Origin: Deltaproteobacteria bacterium
Lineage (GTDB): Bacteria > Desulfobacterota > Anaeroferrophillalia > Anaeroferrophillales > Tharpellaceae
Direction: 5' to 3'
Length of the DNA stretch: 5,272 bases
NCBI GenBank assembly: GCA_030595135.1
Contig: JAUVDU010000152.1
Coordinates: forward strand, 1 to 5,272
Shown here: piece after piece, positions 1 through 4,319 of the stretch
Layout of the letters: every line of letters begins with the position of its first letter
Numbering within the stretch: position 1 is the first letter of the stretch
Notes under the pieces: model-generated
The model's database searches: none
Seen by the model: the letters and a program-made list of their open reading frames with translations, nothing else
What the model was told of the DNA's origin: nothing
Program-made: the position numbers and the translations under genes

Positions 1-1347
1 CATTATGGTTGCGTACCCAGTAAGACCCTGATCAAAACCGCCCATGTCTATCATCTCATGAAAAACGGACCTAAATTCGGCCTACCTGAGATTGTGTTGC
101 CGCCGGTTGATTTTTCTGCCGTCTCTAACCGAATCCAATCGGTAATCGGTGTTATCCAAAAACATGACTCGGTGGAACGCTTCTGCAAGCTCGGCGTCCA
201 GGTTGAATTCGGAAACCCAGAGTTTCGCGACGAACATGCCATTGATCTGGACGGCAGATCAATTTCCGCCCGCACCTGGGTGATCGCCACCGGATCCTCC
301 GCGGCCGCCCCTCCGGTTGCAGGTCTTGATCAGACACCTTATCTCACCAACCGCGATATTTTCCGGCTCAAGAAGCTTCCCGGCTCAATGATCATTCTCG
401 GAGCCGGACCGATTGCCATCGAAATGGCGCAAGCCTTCTGCCGACTCGGCACTAAAGTGACGGTAATCCAGCGCAGCGGCCAGATATTAAGTAAAGAAGA
501 TCAAAACCTGGCCGACATTGTCCAACAGGTTTTAGCTGCGGAGGGGGTTAACTTTGAGATGAACACGGCTATCGTTCGGGTTAAAGATCTCGGTTCCGAA
601 CGAGAGGTGGTAGTAAAAAAACATTCAGGTGAAACTTTAAGTTTCAAAACCGAAACTATCCTTGTGGCCATGGGCCGCGCTCCTAATGTCGCCGGACTCG
701 GGCTCAAAAAAATCGATGTGCCTTTCGACCGCAAGGGAATCAAGGTGAACCGCTACCTGAAAACCAGCCATAAACATATCTATGCGGCCGGAGATGTTAT
801 CGGCGGCTATCAATTCACGCATGTGGCCGGCTATGAGGGCGGAGTGGTTCTAAGTAATGCCATTTTTCATATCCCCAAAAAAGCCAATTACACCCATGTG
901 CCCTGGTGTACCTACACGCATCCGGAACTGGCCGGCATCGGTATGAATGAAAAAAGTGCCAGGGCGGCCGGTATCGACTACTCGGTGTGGAGTGAAAAGT
1001 TCAACGATAACGACCGAGGACTCAGCGAAGGAGAAAGTGTCGGCCAGATCAAACTGCTGCTCGACAGTAAAGAGAAACCCCTGGGCATTCAGATTCTGGG
1101 CCCTCATGCCGGAGAGCTCTTAAGTGAATGGGTGGCGATCATGAACGGCAATGTCGGTTTATCTAAAATTGCCTCTGCCATCCACCCCTACCCCACCTTA
1201 AGCGAAATCAACAAAAAAGTGGTGGGTTCGGTTTTTTCACAAAAAATATTCTCCGACAGAGTTCGTAAGGGGCTCAAATTCTTTTTCAACTTCAAAGGCC
1301 GGACCTGCACCTGCGGTCAGGATATTGCCTGCGAAAAGGAGCAATAG
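1..1347 (+). CDS. FAD-dependent pyridine nucleotide-disulphide oxidoreductase (MerA/Lpd-like), 5'-truncated
   Basis: The reading frame is open from the window edge, so the N-terminal FAD-binding part is missing and 448 residues are visible; the Met at base 58 is internal. Residues 3-8 (GCVPSK) hold the second cysteine of the redox-active CxxxxC disulphide that defines class I flavin disulphide reductases. An ATG motif (96-98) and the NAD(P)-binding GxGxxxxE Rossmann motif (134-141) follow. The second FAD motif, AAGD, ends at Asp265, and a C-terminal dimerisation domain runs from about residue 300. At 395-402 the sequence is HPYPTLSE; where lipoamide dehydrogenase has its catalytic His (HxHPTxxE) this protein has Tyr397, so it is unlikely to be a true lipoamide dehydrogenase. 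The tail has three cysteines (436, 438, 444). The likely role is a cytoplasmic NAD(P)H-dependent reductase; the substrate is unknown. It is probably co-transcribed with the DUF1499 gene 3 bp downstream. Confidence 0.9.
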   Translation, partial: HYGCVPSKTLIKTAHVYHLMKNGPKFGLPEIVLPPVDFSAVSNRIQSVIGVIQKHDSVERFCKLGVQVEFGNPEFRDEHAIDLDGRSISARTWVIATGSSAAAPPVAGLDQTPYLTNRDIFRLKKLPGSMIILGAGPIAIEMAQAFCRLGTKVTVIQRSGQILSKEDQNLADIVQQVLAAEGVNFEMNTAIVRVKDLGSEREVVVKKHSGETLSFKTETILVAMGRAPNVAGLGLKKIDVPFDRKGIKVNRYLKTSHKHIYAAGDVIGGYQFTHVAGYEGGVVLSNAIFHIPKKANYTHVPWCTYTHPELAGIGMNEKSARAAGIDYSVWSEKFNDNDRGLSEGESVGQIKLLLDSKEKPLGIQILGPHAGELLSEWVAIMNGNVGLSKIASAIHPYPTLSEINKKVVGSVFSQKIFSDRVRKGLKFFFNFKGRTCTCGQDIACEKEQ

Positions 1348-1350
1348 CCG

Positions 1351-1866
1351 ATGGCCAGCCTAAGTACACTTATCACTAAACCGAAACATGGAAAAATTAT
1401 GCCAATTCCCAGATTTTTCGCTATCGGGGCTATACTCCTGATGGTCACCATGCCCCTTCTTTCCTGCACCGACAAAACCCCTGCAAACCTCGGAATCTCC
1501 GAGTCCAAACTGACTCCCTGCCCAAAATCGCTGAACTGCGTTTCCAGTGATGCCCGTGACAGCAAGCACAACATTCCTCCGCTTCAACTTATTATGCCGC
1601 CCTCCGAAGCCTTTCAAATAGCTCGGAAACTCGTGTTGGATTTGCCTCGTACTCATATTGTAAATGAGACGACAGATTATCTTCACGCTGAATGCCGAAG
1701 CGCCCTCTTCGGCTTTGTTGACGACCTTGAACTCCATCTGCGCCCCACCGAAGGAATCATTGCGATCCGCTCGGCCGCACGTTTGGGCTATTCGGATTTT
1801 GGCGTCAATCGACGCCGGGTTGAATCTTTACGGGACTCTCTCATCAGTCAAGGAGTAGTGCGATAG
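1351..1866 (+). CDS. DUF1499 family lipoprotein
   Basis: The protein has 171 residues and the hallmarks of DUF1499: LTPCPKSLNCVSS (54-66, Cys57 and Cys63), an LPRT segment (98-101), YLHAECRS followed by FGFVDDLEL (110-128), and a conserved C-terminal run RSAARLGYSDFGVNRRRVE (140-158). The family's biochemical role is not established. A hydrophobic stretch from about 22 ends in a lipobox-like LLSC with Cys39, so it is probably lipid-anchored on the periplasmic side. The start at 1351 is supported by AAGGAG at 1336-1341 with 9-nt spacing. A second in-frame ATG at 1399 would give a conventional short signal peptide, but its upstream sequence is a poor ribosome site. The gene starts 3 bp after the oxidoreductase stop, which suggests one operon and translational coupling. 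It converges with the minus-strand hydratase gene, with 8 bp between the stops. Confidence 0.85.
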   Translation: MASLSTLITKPKHGKIMPIPRFFAIGAILLMVTMPLLSCTDKTPANLGISESKLTPCPKSLNCVSSDARDSKHNIPPLQLIMPPSEAFQIARKLVLDLPRTHIVNETTDYLHAECRSALFGFVDDLELHLRPTEGIIAIRSAARLGYSDFGVNRRRVESLRDSLISQGVVR

Positions 1867-1874
1867 ATTGAAAA

Positions 1875-2711
1875 TCAGTACTCACAAACACCATTATCAA
1901 TCAACGTTAACCCGCTTTCAGCATCCACTACCCGCCACAAAGCTTTTCCTGGCGCCAGCGGCCAGATAAGTGTCTGGATCGGCACTCCGGGATAAAGGAA
2001 ATGAGAAAAACGACAGGCCAGCCGCTTCATTCTTTCAGGCTCTCCGGGCATTAACTTCCCAACCAGAGCCCGACACCCATAACCCATCGTACAGGCTCCA
2101 TGCATAATCGGTTTTTCAAAGCCCGAATTCTGCGCAAATTCAGAATCCACATGAACCTCAAAATAATCACCCGTAAGCCGATAAAGAAGGTGCTGGTCAA
2201 CTGAAGGCAGGGCATCGATAACAAAGGTGGGCTCTACGTCAGGATAAACAACCCGTGTTCCCGGAGCCGACAGAGTGCCGCCGAAGCCGCCATCGAAACG
2301 AGCGAAAAGAGAGTAGATACTGGTAAAAAGAGGGAGGCCGGAAGCCGTGCAGGTTTCACATTCACCCACCACCAAAGCCCCTTTCTTCACGCCCTTGTCG
2401 TAGTAGTTGACAACCCTCCCCTCAGTAACCATCTTCCCTGCAAGCGGTATCGAATTATGAAAAATTAACTCCTGTTCGCCATGTAAAATACCGGCAAGAT
2501 CAATATTAGCCTCCCGAGCCAAGCGCCAGAAAAAATCAAATGTGGTGGCCAGGGAAAAGGTCGGCAGCACTTTCAACTTCTTCTCGTAACAATACCTCAT
2601 TTCAGAGGAACCAGCCCCCACCGCAAGCGCATACAAAATAACATCCCGCCACGAATATTCTCTAACCAGCGGACCAATCTTCCTTCCTCTAGCCTCTAGA
2701 TCAAGGGCCAT
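1875..2711 (-). CDS. MaoC/MFE-2-type (R)-specific enoyl-CoA hydratase 2, double hot-dog
   Basis: The protein has 278 residues and resembles the hydratase 2 part of peroxisomal multifunctional enzyme type 2, with two hot-dog folds. The N-terminal half carries LHGEQELIFHNSIPLAGK (76-93), a V..YDKGVKKGA segment (101-112) and SLFARFDGGFGG (134-145). The C-terminal half carries YRLTGDYFEVHVD (177-189) and FEKPIMHGACTMGYG (198-212). In the family, the Asp and His of GDxNPxH add water across (2E)-enoyl-CoA to give (3R)-hydroxyacyl-CoA. Here Asp182 and His187 are kept, but Asn-Pro is replaced by Phe184-Glu185, so activity or substrate range may differ. The frame opens further upstream, to 2783, but that would translate through the terminator at 2748-2780. 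GGAG at 2718-2721, 6 nt before the ATG, supports starting at 2711. It probably acts in cytoplasmic acyl-CoA metabolism; no fatty-acid neighbours are visible. Confidence 0.85.
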   Translation of the reverse strand: MALDLEARGRKIGPLVREYSWRDVILYALAVGAGSSEMRYCYEKKLKVLPTFSLATTFDFFWRLAREANIDLAGILHGEQELIFHNSIPLAGKMVTEGRVVNYYDKGVKKGALVVGECETCTASGLPLFTSIYSLFARFDGGFGGTLSAPGTRVVYPDVEPTFVIDALPSVDQHLLYRLTGDYFEVHVDSEFAQNSGFEKPIMHGACTMGYGCRALVGKLMPGEPERMKRLACRFSHFLYPGVPIQTLIWPLAPGKALWRVVDAESGLTLIDNGVCEY

Positions 2712-2717
2712 AAACAA

Positions 2718-2721
2718 CTCC
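2718..2721 (-). promoter_or_regulatory. Shine-Dalgarno site setting the hydratase start
   Basis: GGAG on the minus strand stands 6 nt before the ATG at 2711. It overlaps the alternative in-frame ATG at 2723, so that start cannot use it. Starts at 2723 or 2783 would add up to 24 residues with no counterpart in hydratase 2 proteins. Confidence 0.65.
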
Positions 2722-2747
2722 ATCAATAATGAAAAGAATGTAGATAT

Positions 2748-2780
2748 AAAAAAACCCCTGACCTTAGCGCAGGGGTTTTT
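2748..2780 (-). terminator. Intrinsic terminator of the exported-protein gene
   Basis: Arms 2750-2760 and 2770-2780 pair over 11 bp (CCCCTG/CAGGGG extended by A/T pairs) around a 9-nt loop. Seven T residues follow in minus-strand sense. It lies 35 bp after the stop of the 132-codon gene and before the hydratase start, so it should insulate the hydratase from the riboswitch-controlled transcript except for read-through. Five T residues also follow in plus sense, so weak bidirectional action is possible. Confidence 0.85.
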
Positions 2781-2815
2781 CAACTAGCTGAAATAATAGT
2801 TATCTGTTTTTATGC

Positions 2816-3214
2816 TTAATTGCCGGCACCATAAAGCTTTTCAAGCATTTCATTCTCCAGTTCTTCCGACCAAGTCATTTTCCACTTGCCATCATCTTGC
2901 ATAACCTGAAAGGTTTTGGCGGTAATGGATCGATATTTTTTATTAATCGCTCCGGTAACCTTGACCTGTTCAGTGATATTGCGTGCCATAATCGCACGAT
3001 CCAGATTTGGAACGAAGAAATAGTCACCGTCAGCTGCAAGCACAACAAAAACTCTTTCGGCGGCAACAACCGGATCCTCTTTACCTATGGGACAGGTTTT
3101 ACCCGTTGTCACACATTGCAACCCTTGGACGGTTCCTACCACTTCTCCGGCAAGAGCCAGAGCCGGAACAAAAAACATCCCCATCAAGACAGTTATTAAT
3201 AGCATCTTTTTCAT
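2816..3214 (-). CDS. Small exported protein of unknown function, riboswitch-controlled
   Basis: This 132-residue protein has a clear Sec signal peptide: MKKM, a hydrophobic core to about residue 21, and ALA|G cleavage expected after Ala22. The mature part of about 110 residues is therefore periplasmic or outside the cell. It opens with VVGTVQGLQC, has a close Cys pair (34 and 41, in CVTTGKTCPIG), then alternating hydrophobic segments such as RVFVVLA, DYFFVPN and EQVKVTG. That pattern suggests a small beta-barrel, perhaps OB-like, possibly with one disulphide. I do not recognise a named family. There is no CxxCH motif, so it is not a c-type cytochrome. The start is firm: AAGGAGGT at 3219-3226 ends 4 nt before the ATG. 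Upstream lie a GEMM-I riboswitch and a consensus promoter on the same strand; a terminator follows the stop. The gene is thus a single-gene transcript under likely cyclic-dinucleotide control. Confidence 0.8.
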   Translation of the reverse strand: MKKMLLITVLMGMFFVPALALAGEVVGTVQGLQCVTTGKTCPIGKEDPVVAAERVFVVLAADGDYFFVPNLDRAIMARNITEQVKVTGAINKKYRSITAKTFQVMQDDGKWKMTWSEELENEMLEKLYGAGN

Positions 3215-3244
3215 GACTACCTCCTTCGGTTAAATTAACAGATG

Positions 3245-3270
3245 CCCAGCCACTCTGGGTTGAAATTTCA
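3245..3270 (-). repeat. Leader hairpin and adjacent perfect palindrome
   Basis: CCCAG (3245-3249) and CTGGG (3255-3259) form a 5-bp stem with a 5-nt loop. Next to it, 3261-3270 is the perfect palindrome TGAAATTTCA. Both lie in the leader of the exported-protein gene, between the riboswitch terminator and the ribosome site. They could act in mRNA folding or as a protein site; short AT palindromes also arise by chance. Confidence 0.4.
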
Positions 3271-3358
3271 ACAAGACAAGAAGGGAAAAATTCAAAAGTA
3301 AAAAATGCTTATAACTCTCAAGAAACAAAGGTACTGTTCTGAATCATTGCACATAAAC

Positions 3359-3418
3359 AAAAAAGCCGGGCTGACCTGTCCGTAACATTACACTTATGCT
3401 ACCTTAGGCAACCCGGCT
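3359..3418 (-). terminator. Riboswitch expression-platform terminator
   Basis: In minus-strand sense GCCGGGTTG (3417-3409) pairs with CAGCCCGGC (3373-3365) over 9 bp with one G-U pair, extended at the base by an A-U pair. Six T residues follow (3364-3359). The long loop contains a smaller GTAA/TTAC hairpin. The 5' arm is the GCCGGGTTG strand of the GEMM-I aptamer, so aptamer folding and terminator formation exclude each other. This predicts that ligand binding allows read-through (an ON switch). In plus-strand sense no T run follows. Confidence 0.8.
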
Positions 3419-3496
3419 GTCTTGTGTTAACGAAGAAATGATTTCGCAAGACACGTGGCTTTCCGACCCTGCCTCACAGCAGGTGTGGCTTTCCTA
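3405..3496 (-). promoter_or_regulatory. GEMM-I cyclic dinucleotide riboswitch aptamer (c-di-GMP-I type)
   Basis: Read on the minus strand, the element has the GEMM-I order. A short P1 (TAGG 3496-3493 with CCTA 3408-3405) is followed by CCTGCT-GTGA-GGCAGG (3483-3468), a 6-bp hairpin capped by a GNRA tetraloop. Then come GTCGGAAAGCCACGTGTCT (family GACGCAAAGCCACGGGTCT) and a P3 arm TGTCTTG/CAAGACA (3453-3447 and 3424-3418). It ends in AGCCGGGTTGCC, matching the conserved 3' strand. Aligned from memory to the V. cholerae Vc2 aptamer, the ligand-contact positions G20, A47 and C92 appear to be G3489, A3462 and C3408. The 21-46 pair is C-G (3488/3463) instead of G-C, a compensatory change. Guanine at position 20 favours c-di-GMP over cGAMP, but exact alignment by hand is uncertain. 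A terminator overlaps its 3' strand; the controlled gene is the exported protein. Confidence 0.8.
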
Positions 3497-3499
3497 CTA

Positions 3500-3527
3500 A
3501 TTATAATCGATCAAACGTAAATGTCAA
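3500..3527 (-). promoter_or_regulatory. Consensus sigma-70 promoter for the riboswitch transcript
   Basis: On the minus strand TTGACA (3527-3522) and TATAAT (3505-3500) both match consensus perfectly, with a 16-bp spacer. Transcription should start near 3493-3495, at the very 5' edge of the GEMM-I aptamer. Such a strong, unregulated-looking promoter fits control by transcription termination in the leader instead of at initiation. Confidence 0.85.
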
Positions 3528-3755
3528 TATGATGTGCTATGGAAATTTAAATCTTGTTAGCTCGCCGTCACAAAAGATTGAATCTGCCTCATAACCGGTC
3601 ACACCATACATGATCAAGGCGCTTGAGACGCCACCAGACCGACATTCTGATTGTTCATCAACGTTAAATCAAAAATTTAACCTCTCTTTACATATAACGA
3701 CATACGGTATACAATAAAATTATAATACAGTCAGCCCGCGATGCGCGGCCCACCA
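3528..3755. other. AT-rich intergenic stretch, no gene seen
   Basis: No convincing coding frame is present. Visible structures are GGCG/CGCC arms at 3618-3632, a 7-bp perfect inverted repeat GTTAAAT/ATTTAAC with 5-nt loop at 3663-3681, and CCGCG/CGCGG around ATG at 3736-3748. The last marks a sharp change from AT-rich DNA to the GC-richer hsdR remnant. A TATAAT at 3721-3726 on the plus strand lacks a good -35 partner. Confidence 0.5.
3663..3681. repeat. Perfect 7-bp inverted repeat
   Basis: GTTAAAT (3663-3669) and ATTTAAC (3675-3681) are perfect inverted arms separated by 5 nt. The site is about 135 bp upstream of the riboswitch promoter. It has the form of a dimeric-regulator operator, but no regulator or promoter ties to it. 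Confidence 0.35.
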
Positions 3756-3950
3756 TTACCAGAGGGTTTGCGGGGCGGGAAAATCGTGCAGGAGCAACTC
3801 CCGCTCGATGATGCCATCGGCGTCAATCTTGTTGTAAAACAGGAAACCGTCGCCGTTGGAGCTGAACACGAAAGGAACTTGCAGCATCTCGGCATAGCCC
3901 AAACCCTGTTGCATACCGTCGACGATGGAGTGATTGTTGTTCTGATTCAA
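3756..3950 (-). pseudogene. hsdR: Remnant of type I restriction enzyme R subunit (hsdR fragment)
   Basis: The 64-codon stretch reads NNNHSIVDGMQQGLGYAEML, then VPFVFSSNGDGFLFYNK, then ERELLLHDFPAPQTLW. This matches the region of HsdR that directly follows the nuclease ExK motif, including the conserved QxxxY (Gln15 to Tyr19) and the SSNGDGF block. Full HsdR proteins are about 800-1100 residues, so more than 90% is missing. The only in-frame start is TTG at 3948-3950, preceded by an in-frame TGA, and TAA follows the Trp directly. The N-terminal catalytic residues, the helicase domain and any hsdM/hsdS partners are absent, so it cannot be functional. The fragment keeps its frame without internal stops, suggesting fairly recent deletion. 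The plus-strand frame across it is its antisense shadow. Confidence 0.8.
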
Positions 3951-3969
3951 TCAACCACTTAAGTTAATC

Positions 3970-3996
3970 AACCGGCCCAGGCTTGCCGGTTTTTTT
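3970..3996 (+). terminator. Orphan intrinsic terminator
   Basis: ACCGGC (3971-3976) and GCCGGT (3985-3990) form a 6-bp stem, extended by A3970-T3991, with an 8-nt loop. A T run follows at 3991-3996 in plus-strand sense. No credible plus-strand gene precedes it; it may be left from a deleted gene near the hsdR remnant. In minus sense there is no T tail. Confidence 0.6.
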
Positions 3997-4033
3997 CTTT
4001 CAGTGATTCTATATTAACCGCTTAGTTGAAAGC

Positions 4034-4086
4034 TTGTCCCCTTTCCTGTCCCCCAAACCCTATATGAGTTGTCCCTTTGGGGGACA
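4034..4086. repeat. TGTCCC-rich inverted repeat, REP-like
   Basis: GTCCCCCAAA (4048-4057) and TTTGGGGGAC (4076-4085) are perfect 10-bp inverted arms around an 18-nt loop. TGTCCC also occurs directly three times (about 4035, 4047 and 4070). This style of GGGGAC/GTCCCC stem is seen near REP-associated tyrosine transposases, but no transposase gene is present. There is no T tail on either strand, so it is not a standard terminator. Confidence 0.5.
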
Positions 4087-4092
4087 AAAACG

Positions 4093-4143
4093 AAAAACGG
4101 CTACTCACGGAATAAATATAGAACTCCGTAAGTAGCCGTTTTT
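4093..4143 (-). terminator. Strong intrinsic terminator after tRNA-Pro
   Basis: AAAAACGGCTACT (4093-4105) pairs perfectly with AGTAGCCGTTTTT (4131-4143). After one mismatch (4106/4130) ACGGA pairs with TCCGT, giving 18 paired bases of 19 and a 13-nt loop. T5 follows in minus sense, 13 bp after the tRNA 3' end, so it should end the tRNA transcript. The plus sense also has a T5 tail, so it can work both ways. Confidence 0.85.
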
Positions 4144-4155
4144 CTTAATATAAAC

Positions 4156-4232
4156 TGGTCGGGACGAGAGGATTTGAACCTCCGACCCCCTGCTCCCAAG
4201 GCAGGTGCGCTGCCGGGCTGCGCTACGTCCCG
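4156..4232 (-). tRNA. tRNA-Pro (anticodon UGG)
   Basis: The 77-nt gene folds into a full cloverleaf on the minus strand. The acceptor stem is CGGGACG/CGTCCCG, and the D arm has GCGC/GCGC stems. The anticodon stem CCTGC/GCAGG carries the loop CTTGGGA, whose TGG anticodon reads proline CCA codons and, with wobble, others of the CCN box. The T arm has the TTCAAAT loop, with one G-U pair in its stem. A discriminator A and an encoded CCA end the gene. It lies 87 bp downstream of the sigma-54 regulator gene on the same strand and is followed by its own terminator. Confidence 0.97.
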
Positions 4233-4270
4233 AATCGGATTGAATCGGTCATCATGTGTTGGGAGGAGGC

Positions 4271-4299
4271 CTTTTAGCATAAGTCACAACAACTGGCAA
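4271..4299 (-). promoter_or_regulatory. Possible tRNA-Pro promoter
   Basis: On the minus strand TTGCCA (4299-4294) is followed after 17 bp by TAAAAG (4276-4271) and then a GC-rich stretch (GCCTCC) typical of stable-RNA promoter discriminators. A start near 4264 would leave a 5' leader of about 32 nt. The -10 match is only partial (TATGCT at 4281-4276 is an alternative), so the assignment is weak. Confidence 0.3.
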
Positions 4300-4319
4300 G
4301 CGTTAAAACGGATAAATAA

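Noticed and set aside
58..60. Met at base 58 as start of the oxidoreductase
   Set aside because: The frame is open upstream and already encodes the redox-active GCVPSK motif at residues 3-8, so the true start lies outside the window.
1360..1737. Minus-strand 125-codon frame
   Set aside because: It is a shadow of the DUF1499 gene, whose plus-strand motifs are clear.
2712..2783. N-terminal extension of the hydratase to 2783
   Set aside because: It would translate the intrinsic terminator hairpin, adds residues foreign to the family and lacks a ribosome site; the start at 2711 has one.
3451..3492. Two GGAAAGCCAC copies taken as a direct repeat or mini CRISPR
   Set aside because: There are only two copies, explained as the two core strands of the GEMM-I aptamer; the sequence between them forms its tetraloop hairpin.
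3687..3726. Plus-strand promoter TTTACA with TATACA or TATAAT
   Set aside because: The spacers are unsuitable (15 or 28 bp) and no plus-strand gene follows; AT-rich DNA gives such matches by chance.
3741..3962. Plus-strand 73-codon frame followed by a plus-strand terminator
   Set aside because: It lies antisense to the hsdR remnant, whose minus-strand translation matches a known family. There is no ribosome site, and the product resembles nothing known.
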